From contig NC_088201.1 of the NCBI RefSeq assembly GCF_037126465.1, forward strand, positions 997,001 through 1,061,000: a stretch of DNA of 64,000 bases, given 5' to 3'. Positions 33,866 through 45,800 of this stretch are shown here, in pieces. Position 1 is the stretch's first letter, and each line of letters starts with the position of its first letter. Position numbers and translations under genes: made by a program. The DNA is from Ornithodoros turicata (lineage: Eukaryota > Arthropoda > Arachnida > Ixodida > Argasidae). Under the pieces are notes generated by a model. The model was not told where the DNA came from, ran no database searches, and saw nothing but the letters and a program-made list of their open reading frames with translations.

Positions 33866-36800
33866 CTGCAGGAGAAAGACATAACCAGTTAGAGTGTTGC
33901 CTCACAAGTCGGACACATTGACCCAAGTCTACTCTGCTACACAAAGGGACCATACAGGGCTATTAGCTAAACATTTTTTAGAGAAATGCATTTGGGAGAA
34001 TGGTATTGAAGCAGACGGAACTTGCAGCGATCAATAAATGATCACAAACGAGGGGTAGTTTCATTTCAAACCAAATCGCCGTGACCACTTTGCATATCCG
34101 GTAACTGTGAAACAAACAAAAAAAATGATGTAGCTATTGATGAGCAAAGAAGAAAGAAGGCATTTCCAATGTCGCGTGGTTCGTCAATGAGCTACGGAAG
34201 ATTGAGCCTTCGAAATTGAACATTCGTTTGGCGCGAGTTTCAACGCCACTAGCGTCTGCGCACTTTGACCAACCACGGTCAAACCCTTTTTACTCATTCT
34301 CTGGGTCGTCTCAAACTAATGGTCATACTGTCATTGCCATGCAAAATTTAGTCCATGCGTGAAAAATTGGCAAAGTTGGCACTTTGCGCGAAAATCACAA
34401 GTTTAGCGCTAAATAAAAAATCATCGGCGATAGTGAGAAAGGCGAGCCACACACCATTTTATTACTCGTTATAAGAACTTTCTAATGGTGCCAAGCTCAT
34501 TATTGTATCGCCCGCAGAACTGAAAGGCCCGAGGGGACAAGTAAAGCATACCCCCAAAAATGGAGCATTTCGCACCCCAGTAGTCCAAAAAACGCACCCG
34601 AAACAGGCCCTTATATACTGAAATGAAACTACCCAAAGGTGCTATATGAAAAGCCATTTGATACTCAAATGCATTTATGCGGAGCTGGTGAGTAATAAAA
34701 ACACAAGCCAAACAAGGTCAACCAAGTCTCAGTTCTCTCAAAATGAGCGATATTCTTTAAAAGATAGCTCACTAAAACAACCTGCTTGGTTCCGTCACTT
34801 TCGGGTTTCATGGAGTCCACCTCAAGTGTGACGCCAGCAAATGGTCGACTTGCCATCTGTTCCATCTCGACAAAGAGTTGCTGCAAGAGAACCCGTTTAC
34901 CCACATGTGTGACCATGGTGCACCAAACTCACCTGCCGCCTTCTGTAAAGGTCATACTTCTGTTTAATCTTCCAGAGGATGGCGGCAATTATCAAGAGCG
35001 ACAGAAAACAGCTGAAACAGAGAGTTACGCTGAGCCCCAGTACAAACTGTTTCAGTTGTTCAAGATGGAGGATTGTCATTTCGAGTCACATTATTTGAAG
35101 TTTCTTCTTTCAAACCAACCTGGAAAATGTGATGAAGAACTGCAGCAAGTCGAGAGCTCTGTGTTGCGAAAATGAGATCTGAAGCAGGAAAGGAGTCGTG
35201 AAGTTGAAGACGTACACAAAAAATGTTGTGTTTTGTGAGCCAAAGTTATGCTTCTCGTCGTAGAAGGGCAACTTAAAGTTGTCACATTTGCGGCTTTCCA
35301 AAAGGATGGGTTCCACATCGGCATCTGATAAAGAAGAAATGTGCATTTTCAAAGCAAGGCCACTGCCTTGAAAACACATAAACTAAAACCAATTTGCTCC
35401 ATCTGAAAAACGAGGACGGACACACAAGCTTAACCTCGTTTTTTGACTCGGACCAACTTGCCCTACTTTCTACACTTTCATCTGGCCTGCAGTGATAACC
35501 TCTAATAAAAACAACTAAGCTCAGAAAGATAAAAGAATTACTCACCTGAGCCAATGGAGACATTGACATACGCCCTGCCCGAGCATGAGATGGAAAATTC
35601 CACATCGTTGCCAACCTTTATTGGCACATTCATAAAGTTGATGTTCTGATAATAGTCTTCCGATGAAAGGTTGAATGTGTATTGGAAATCGATGCTCAGG
35701 TTATCTGCAATGACCCAGTTTTGTATGCAAAGGGTGCTTCGAAAAGACCTTTTTACAGTTGATATATCCCACAAGTCATTGGTGAGTTTTAGTACCTACT
35801 AGTACCTACTGGAACCAATGACTGGGAACCCAGTAGCAGTATATACATTTTCTTTTCTCTCGGAGTGCACAGTGCAAACTAACATTTTTATCCAAAGTTC
35901 ATTTATTATTAAGAGCAGCTATCATTACTTACAAAAGCAAGTGCCACCTTCTTCTTGAGGATTTCCCACATAATGATTCTGTTCATCGCATCTAAAGAGA
36001 GAATGAAAAATTGACAAAGACCAGCAAGAGGAAAGGGGAGAAGTAGCGTGCTTCAATCGTTCCTCTCAGATAATGTACCTGTCACAGTTAGGTCCCATGA
36101 TACCCTTGGTGGTGCAGTTGCATTTGCCCGTCTCCCGGTGACACAGAGAGCCATGGTTGTTGCAGAAGCACCGAGTGCAGTTACCACCATTGGCTGGGTT
36201 CCCATGGTAACCCGTAATACAGTGCTCACAATGTGCTCCTACAAAAGTGGTAGGGTAAAATGCGGGTGTACCAACACTTCATTCAAGTACCTGCACCAAC
36301 CCAGCTCTACCACACTCAACCACAGCTCTACCACACACTGCCTGGCCTCTTGGTAGGTCATGACAAGGCTAAAACCGCAAAAAACAGGACGTGAAAACAA
36401 AAAATCAAAACAGTATTTTTTCGTCGCGAAATATACTTAGTAAACTAAAACATTCTTAGTAGAGGTGCGCTAATATTTGAAATTTTGAATATAAATCGAA
36501 TACTCGCGATATTCAATTCTTATTCAAAAAAGTTGGCAATCCAATTTTATTTTCCAATATCAAATGATGAACCGCTATAATATTGGAAAAATAAGCCTGA
36601 AACAGAAAGTTCCGATTATAGCGCCGTCGGTGTGGGAAAGCAAAAAGTGTTGCGGTATTCGAGGAAAGCTCATAATTAACGTGTGCGCTTCTGGTATGAT
36701 AAATACGGGTATAGTTTTGCAGGAAGAATTTTGGCGGTGGAGGTGAGACACATGTAGAATTTTCCATGTGTGACGATTTCACTGTGGAAAGAGAGATTTC

Positions 36801-39800
36801 ACACCAACCTTCGGTCGGATGTTTGCACGGCTGCAAGCACTCGGATGAGTTGCTCAAACAGGTGCTGTGTCCATTGCATTGGCACCCTACACAAAACGTA
36901 TTAATTAAACTCTAGCACCTTACGAGATGTAGCGCCACTTACGTGGACAAGTAGTGAAATACCAGTTGTGGGCAGGGCAGAGACTAGCGTCGACCTCGTG
37001 TGTGGGCCCCAGGGGCCCGGAGGCCGATCCGTCCAAGCAGATGCCCTTGCCCGTGTTGCTGCCATCATCGCACCAACCACATCGCTCGTGCTCCTGACAT
37101 GCTTTGCATGTCTGGAAGTCTCCACAGGACAGCGCTGCACAATTTGGGGGCATCCTTTCAAATGAGCTCAAATTTGGCTCCAAACGTTGTTTTGTTTCAA
37201 CGGTGCTGCTTCCTCAATATTCAAACACAGTGCAATCTTGATATAGCGAACATCGATTTAATGAAATCCTCTACGTAACGTACGATTTCTGTTGCACGTA
37301 CACTTCTACGTGGACACAAAAGCATTTCTGAGCTCAGTTTTCAGTTTCGTTCAGTTCAGTTTCAGCTGAGTAGTTTTCAGTTTCGTTATATAGAGGTTCA
37401 ACTGCGTTCAACTGGAGGCACATAAGTAAAAATAAGTCTCGCTTATGTTTACTCGTATATTACGCAGTGTATGCAAACTTCATTTATCGGGATCCCACTC
37501 CACCCGGAAGGAAAAAAATTCAAAGTAGCCTTTGGCACTCGCAGTTAAAATACGGCGCATTGTGGGCAGACTTTAACGCGATTCTTTCTCTGTGTGTCGA
37601 GTTGTTAACATATATCGTATTTACTCGCGTAAGTTGCGCACCCCCACTTTTTCAGTAAAACAGTTGAGAAAATAAAAACTCTCGTGATTTGCGCACCACC
37701 AATTCCCCACATAGTGTTACGCAATGCAAGCAATGACTCTTCCTTTGGTGGTGGAGATAAGATCAAAGGCACTGAACCTTATCTCTGTTTTAATCTTTTT
37801 ACACCCTTCTCAACAATAACCTGTGTGACATCGCACTGGCTTAGGAAAACAACGACCAGAACACGTGGAAGGAACCTATCGGGGAAAACTTCTGGCAACA
37901 TTATGCGTCAGCATTGCGCAAGTCGGCTTCACCTAACGCATGCGTGCTTTAGGAGAAGCTCGCTTTAAAAAAGGTGTGGAAAGCACATGCTGGGCCCTTT
38001 TGAATCATCTCCCAAATTTTGGCAGCATTGGCCAAAAAACTAAGAGTACGACCAACCTCTTTCACTGACAGTAACGGGAAATGAACAGTCACTGTCTATT
38101 TTCTTGCCTCAATTTTTATTTTGGTGTAATTCTTTTGATACGAATTTCGGATCATACAGATGTTTTCCGCTGCCCCGTGAAATTGGTATCATCGAGGTTC
38201 TACCGTATTATTCACCTGAGGGCCCATCTTTCAACAGATTTTGTGCACGTTTTCCAAGTGGTCTCGTTAATGCCCCGCATAATTTGCGCACCCCCAACCT
38301 TTGAGTCATTGTTTGGTAAAAAAGAAAGTGCACAAATTACGCGAGTAAATACGGTACTACGATAATATTTTTTAAATTACCTCTCACAAATGCACTGCAA
38401 CTTGAACACTGTTCAGATGTTGAGGAACCTTTACAATCTCATCTGAACGAGATGGTATTGCAAGTACACGAGACAAGAACCTTCACTATAAGAACCATCC
38501 TGGCGTCTTTCCACTCCTGCATCACCACACCTCACATGATACCCAATGTCACTTATTCCGTGACTCACCATGCTACGATATCCGGAACACATCTGACGCT
38601 TAACTCCACATATAAAGCTGTGCATAAAGCTGTAAAAACTGTGCCGTCCAAGATTTTTACTTCCATGGGGAGCCAAAAGGATAGAAATTAGCATAGCAAG
38701 AACTATGCAAAAATGAGAATGAGAGCACTGTCTAAGGAAAACCCATTTGACGAGAAAATCTCATGATGATAGCCAAGCTGAGATTCTCTGTTCCACTAAT
38801 GAGCAGCAGCATGAATAGTGATTGTGATAGCATGTACCTGTGCACTTGGAAGTGGTCCACTCTGTGCACTGGGCTAGTGGGAAGGTGGCAGCGTAGGCAT
38901 TGGTTTCCAGACAGCGCTGCTGACTGATGCACCACATGCAAGTACCTGAGAGGCACGCTTTGCACGTCCTACGAGAACTGCAGGAGTTGTCACACTTGAC
39001 TCGATAGTTGTCTGAGAGCACTGCCTTTTCCGTCTTGTTCCCTAAAAACATTCCCTTTTTATTCCATTTTTAGACATCGCCCCACACGTACTGTACCAAG
39101 GAATTTGCTACAAGATCCATTTCTCCTTCGCGAGGATTATACTATTACAACCAGCCCGTGCGCTATTCCATATGAATAGAGAGCAGAAATTAGGCAATGA
39201 GGCCACAATTTAACACTTTCTTTACCTGCGTCCATAGAGTATCGACAGTTTGCGAGCCGAGATGTACAAGTGGTGGTGGATACTAGAAACATTACAGAAT
39301 GAGTTTCGTTTTCACTTTTAGTTTTTCTTTGTGGTAGTGATTTACGAAGCTACCTCTGCACCAAGGAGGCAGTATAGAGATTTTATCTTGGCGAACCTCT
39401 TTTGGGGCAATACTCGCATTTCAAGCATTTTGCATGCCATTTCGTTTTGTTACGACACAAATAAAGACTCTCAAGGTGTTAGATAATGAGATTTTTGTCC
39501 CGAATATGTAGATATGTATAACTTGCACTGTTACTGTTCTTCCTGTGTCAAAGCTAACCGTTAAGAATAGAAAAGTGGTGAAATACAAAATGTGGTACAA
39601 GAACAGGAAAAGTGTGTATGAAACTAATGTTTTCTGCGGAAATTATAATGTTCATTTCTGTTTTACTCCTTCACTGAACTACGTCACTCAGTTACGTGAA
39701 CAAGGTGAGTGTTCACGTTATTTTCCACAACTCATCAACTTCTTAATCCAGAGTGTTGTTATTTGCAGATATTATTTCTGACAAAACTTGCCACATTCTG

Positions 39801-42800
39801 TATATTGTCGAACTTGTTGGAACTGATATTTTTGTTCAAGATACAGGCATATCGTAATGAGCTTTCCGCTGTTTGCACTTGTTTTTTTTTGTTTTTTTTG
39901 CGGGCTCCAAGATTAATTTAGGAACTACATGGATAGCTTTGTTTCTAAAATTTCCATAATTCGATAGGGCATTCATTTGGCAACATTTTCCTATATAGCA
40001 ACATATTTTGAGGTGATACTGTCGGCCACAAAAAAAATATATTTGCCATTTTTGTCGCGGAATGGAAAGAGTGAAGCACAAAAAGCACAAATTGTGGCTT
40101 TTAGGTACTTCATCACAAAGACTGCAAGTAGAGAGATGACGGTTTATCTCATAGTCGTGCCTCTCGTACCTCTACAATAGCGCACCACTTCCGCTAAATT
40201 CGACGCTCTCAACACTGCCTCTTGCCAACATGAGAATGTTGAGAAGCAGGGGAAATGGCTCCGCTCGTGACCGTCTGTGTCCAACCTACCTGTTTCCCTG
40301 ACGAAGGTGTAACATCGGTGGTCCGTCTGCCAGCCGCAATGAAACTCTGTATGGCACGCGTGGCAGTTGTGCAGTTTATCACAGTTGCTGCTGTCCGACT
40401 GTTCACACTGTTCCGTCTGATTTTCCTCCTCCCCCGCTTTCTTGCCCTTGGGACAGCGCTTGTGAGAGCACACAGTCCCGCACCACACGCAACCATAGTT
40501 GTTGTGCAGGCAGCTCGGACATGACGTCTGTCGCTCGCACAGAACTGTCAAGTTGGTAGCTGAAAAGAGTTGAAATGGGATGAGCACCCAAATGGGTCCC
40601 CAATATTTTCTGCCAAGCGGCCTTTTTGGCCTCTGGTACGGCACTTGACCGGATAATCAAGAGGTGCCGCCATATTTCTATCGTTTATTTCATTCACTCT
40701 CTCCCATTTGCAGGCTGACTTCCCTTAAAGGAAGTTCACCAGGGACAGGTTGCACGCGAATGCTTTTCAAGGCATATGCCATTTTCAGTTGCACTCGGGA
40801 GAGTGCTGGTTACCCCCCATCGTATGACGTGATTATGGCACATGTTGGACGTGAGAGGCAGGAAAAAATTCTTCATCATATTGTTTGCGACGTAACATAT
40901 TTTTCTAGTTTACTCAAATACTTGAATTCAGGGTTCAATGTGGGTAGGATTCTGAAAGAAAACAGTACATAGCATTACAGTTATAAAGTCACCGACCGAG
41001 TTTTCTGACAGGAAGGAGCCACAAAATTGAGCTCAATTATCGAGCAGTCAGAATTTGTAGACAGAGGCTTGAATTTGCAATGTTGAAACAAAAATTTATT
41101 TGAACACTGACACGCGCACAGACACGGGATAGCATATCACTGCGAACTTCTGCTAGCGTAGCCTCGTCGACGTGATGCACTTCCGCGAGCATAGTAACGG
41201 CCATGGGGGTCGCCGCAGTTGACGGGGGCACAACGGCAACCTCTTTGTCGCTGCCGTAATTTCATGCGTATCAGTCGTGGCTTATGCGCAATTTTTTTTT
41301 CTCACAGATGCTTTGCGGCTTATCTGATGGCTATTTTTTCCTGGTATTTTTCCCATACGCCGGTTTTAACAAAAGGGCCAGCAGTATCTCTGGAACAGCA
41401 CCGCCCTGCTGATGCGTGTCACCCAGGCAGCTTTAACGAAAGTGGTGACATTGATTGGTGTCTTCTGGAATACCACTGACCCCTCGATCCATGAAAAACA
41501 GGCAGCAAGGGCACAATCCGATCTTGGTGGAACACTACAACTGACCGCCTTTGTTCCAAACCATGCAGACTCCGGAGTATGAACCACAGGGTTTATGACC
41601 TTCTCTATGGTCTTCTTTGTTGCACAAATCAGTCACGTCGTATTGCCCGCGGCTTATCTGAGAGTGCGGCTTATCTCCCAGAAAATTTTCAAAACGTTCG
41701 TAAAAACAGGACCTGCGGCTTATACGAATGAATTTACGGTAGTTGGAGGCATTCTTGTCTACGTCCCATCGTCTTCGCTTTTTGGCATTTTAACGTCCCA
41801 AACGGCAAATATTGAGTCCTGAAACGCACTGTAGTGCAGCTGGAAGACGCCCAAATAATACGCTCTGAAAGTAACCGAGTTTTCTCCTCTCCTCCACTCA
41901 GAAAGCCCCATTGGCCTCTCACTGCCTCCTCTTGTAGGCGGACTCGGAGCGAAATTGGCATGAAAAACCGGGCAGTCTGTCCGAAACACAGTCACAAATA
42001 CATTGGCTCTGTGGGGCTTTCGAGAGTGTCTTGTCCAAAAAAATTCGAGAGATCAGGTTCCCCCTCAAGTCCTTGGAGCCCATTTTTATGCTTTGGTAGA
42101 TGCAAAGTTTTCTACCTCTGCCGCAGCCTACACCGATGGCACATCTCGAAATGGCAAATCCGCCTCGGCATTCGTCATCCCATCCGAAGGCGTAGTGGAG
42201 GGACGTTGCATCACACCTCATCCACAGCTGCAGAACTCTGTGCCATACTTTTCTTTCTGGAGCGCATCGTCGATTTTACCCCGCTGGAATGGGTCGTGTT
42301 CATTGACTCGACATCTGCGCTGCACGCAATTGAAAATTCGAGGCTCATCCGCCGTTGGTGATAGATGTGTTACAACCTTGTCTACGAATAGGTTCCAGCC
42401 CACTGTGATGTGAAAGGAAATGAACAGACCGACTCTCGGACACGTATCACGCTACTGAGAGGAGATGCTGCCATTCTCCCCCCAGCTATGCTGAGCAGAG
42501 TTGATGCCTCGACATACCTCTCGTAAAGATGACAATAAAGATGTCAGGTGACGAATGCGACATTAATGCTACATATTAACCAAAGAGTGTAATGCACAAA
42601 ACGATTACTTAATCGTGCGGACAACTATGTCATACATGGAGTATGTGCTCAGAAGCGACAAAGCTTTGCCTCAGCAGAAGTTGACACAAGCGAGTACACA
42701 CTCTCCAAGGGCTTCCAGAAACAAAAGCCCTTCTCAGAAGGGCACAAAATGCAACTTTTTCTGTGCTTTTTATTCAAAGAAGGCATTAGATGATTAGTTT

Positions 42801-45800
42801 AGGATCCTTGGTTTTTATTTAAAGCAAGCTTTTCATGACAGGAACGGTGCAACAAGCTGGACCAAGTACTATATAGCTCGCTTTCATATATCCATGACAG
42901 ACTCTTTTTCATGACAGCTGTGGTTCATCATTCTCCTGCCATTTCTGTCACACATAAAAGAAGTAGGCCAGTTTCATGCACAAAATCGTGCTTTAAATAA
43001 GTTGAGATGCTCCTTTTCGAATGACTCATCTTCATGTGTTTTCTATTTATGCACTGCATGCAGAAAATGAGTTTTGCACTGTTGAGTGCACTTCATTTTG
43101 GGCACTAAAATGCACAAACAACTTGTTCTCAAATCAAGGTCCCTGTTTTAATTACTATGATGCAAGCAAAATTTGTTGGCACAGTGCAGAAGAAAAATGC
43201 AACCACGGGAATCCTCAGGAAGCAAAGAGAGCAGGAGAAGTGCCTATCGTTGGAACACATGAGCAGTATGACACGCATTGCTGCATAATACCGAGTGACC
43301 GAATACTTTTCAAATACCGAGTGACTGAATTGTAGCCCACAACAGTAATCACGGATCTTCTTGCAACAACAATTATATTCACATCCTTTGAGCTATCGTA
43401 AGTCGTGCTATCTGTTTCGCCGGAAATGCTCCATGGCGTGGAACTAAAATCACCTATACACAAGCTGAAATGACGCTCAATGCTTAGTGCTTCATACTGA
43501 AATTTCAATTATGACAACAAGCGCCAAATTAACGTAGCGTGGAACGTAATTTGGAGTGACCACGTGTGCGCATTTTAGTGCCCCTTTAACACGGCACTTT
43601 GAATAAATGTATATTTCGGCAAATTTATATCAGCGTACTGAATAAAACGACCCTGAGGAACCCATTTCCGCAAAGAAAACATTGGGTTGACTTTGTAAAT
43701 TTCAGGGTTAAATTCAAGAAATTAAATTTCCATCAATTGAAATACATTTTTTAATTCTGCGTTAGCGCCAAGAAGCAACGGTGGCTATAAGTGGCTTACA
43801 GATAGAGGACAGCAGGAAGTGGGTTAGCGTGCGTCCTCAGAGGGCGCTGCAATGGAAATGGTACAAATACGTGGCTAGACAAAAAAGTAGACAACTCAAA
43901 GGTTTCGTCCGTCATGCGACGGACATCATCAGTGCCAAACTGAATGAGAGATTGCACAACCGGTCGCTATTTAAGGAGATGGGAGTATTGTTCGGGAAGG
44001 GGGCCACGGTTTTTGTTACAAACCGAGGGGTCACCACATATGTGCCAAGACTCTAGAAGCTTTCTGGGTCCCCATCTTTGTTCTCGAGTCAAGGTCACTG
44101 CGTTGTCCAAGTCAAAACAATGTCTACAAACTACAATGTCAAGAATGTGACATGTGCTACATTGGCGAGACAGGCAGGAAACGGAACACTCGTTTCAAAG
44201 AACATAAGCGGGACATAAAGAGCGCGACACACGCCACACGGTTTAAGACGGAGCTTACAAACATTGTTGGGACACGGGACATTGTTTTGACTTGGACAAC
44301 GCAGTGACCTTGGCTCAAGAACAAAGATGGGGACCCAGAAAGCTTCTAGCGTCTTGGCACATACTGTATTCCCGCGCATTAGCCGGCATGCTGCAAAAAG
44401 GCGAGGGAGGCCAGCATGCCGCAGAACCCCGTATTTTACGGCATGCCGGAAAACCCGAGGGAATTTTTCTTGGGGTGAACAACCTGCCGAGACCGGTGAT
44501 AAATAACAGAAGGTCATGGAACACAAATGCAGAAACCGAGAAAGGATTAACGAGAGTGCTTCTTGCGCCCTGACAAGCGACCACAAGAGTGACAAACATC
44601 AGTAGGTCAGGGAGCACAGGGGTAAAACCCCGATACCCCACCCGCATAACTATAGGACAAAGGCTTGACAGGAAGGAGATAAGGAAGTACAGCAGTGGTG
44701 AAACCAAGAGGATGCTGTGCATACTCTGTTTCTGAGTTTAGTCGTGGATTGTGCACCATTGGAGATGGCCGGAACATACGAAATGCACGCTGCCGTGCAG
44801 CCCCCAGCGACATCAGCGACAGATGGAGAAGTGCCACAAGGAGGACAGCACGGACGATCGCATTCAAGCTGGATGTTGTAAAGAGACTGGATGAGGTCGG
44901 TGGCAACATCAGTGCAACTGAAAGAGCATTTGGTATTCCTCGCCAGTGCCTGCACATCGGAAAAGAAGGAATCTGCCTTCCAGGGACCAAAACAGCCAAG
45001 TTCCCCGAGATGGAACTGTCATCATGGATATCGCTGCAGCGTGAGAATGGCTTCCCTGTATGTTCCAGTACGATTAAGGTACGAGCTCAGCAAATATTAC
45101 AGGACGGACATGCTCACGGACAAGGGTTTCATGCGGTTGGCTGTTCTTGAAGAGGCACGATATCGTCAGCAGGACAGTGACAACTGAGGGACAGAAAGTG
45201 AGAGCAAATGCAGACTTTTTCACAACTCAGTCCTTGACGGTGTGGCTACATCCTGCATTGGAAACATGGATGAGACCCCTCTATGGTTCCACTTCAAACA
45301 AGGGGAAGTTCAAGCCAATGATTATTTTCAAGGCGCTTAAGAACGTCACAAAGTTTGAGTTCCCAAAGGAAGTCATCGTCACTGTTGCAATGAAAGGAAG
45401 CATGACGGCAGAATTAATCAACACCTACAAGCAGAAAGTGTGGGGCGCCCGACCGGGAGCATTTTTCAAGCCGAAGGCCGTTCTTGTAATGGATAGCGCA
45501 CCCGCGCACTTGAAAAACACTACAAAGACCAGCTTCAAACAGCACTATAACACATGTCTGTCTGTCATTCCTGGTGGTCTGACACCACTTCTGCAGCCAG
45601 CTGATGTCGTTTCGAACAGACCGTTCAAAGCAGCAATGAGGGATCGATGGTTGAATTGGCTTCGCAGTGGAGAAGTAGAGTTCACAAAGACAGGGAAACG
45701 TCGGAGTGCTTCGTACCTGATGGTTGCACAGTGGGTGAAGCAGGCGTGGGAAGAAATCTCTCAAGATTTAATTCGAGAGTCCTTCGTGAAGTGCGGATTG

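Noticed and set aside
43560..43590. R3-like terminus (tagtgcccctttaa)
   Set aside because: Only one end; the partner terminus and internal R3 sequence were not found.
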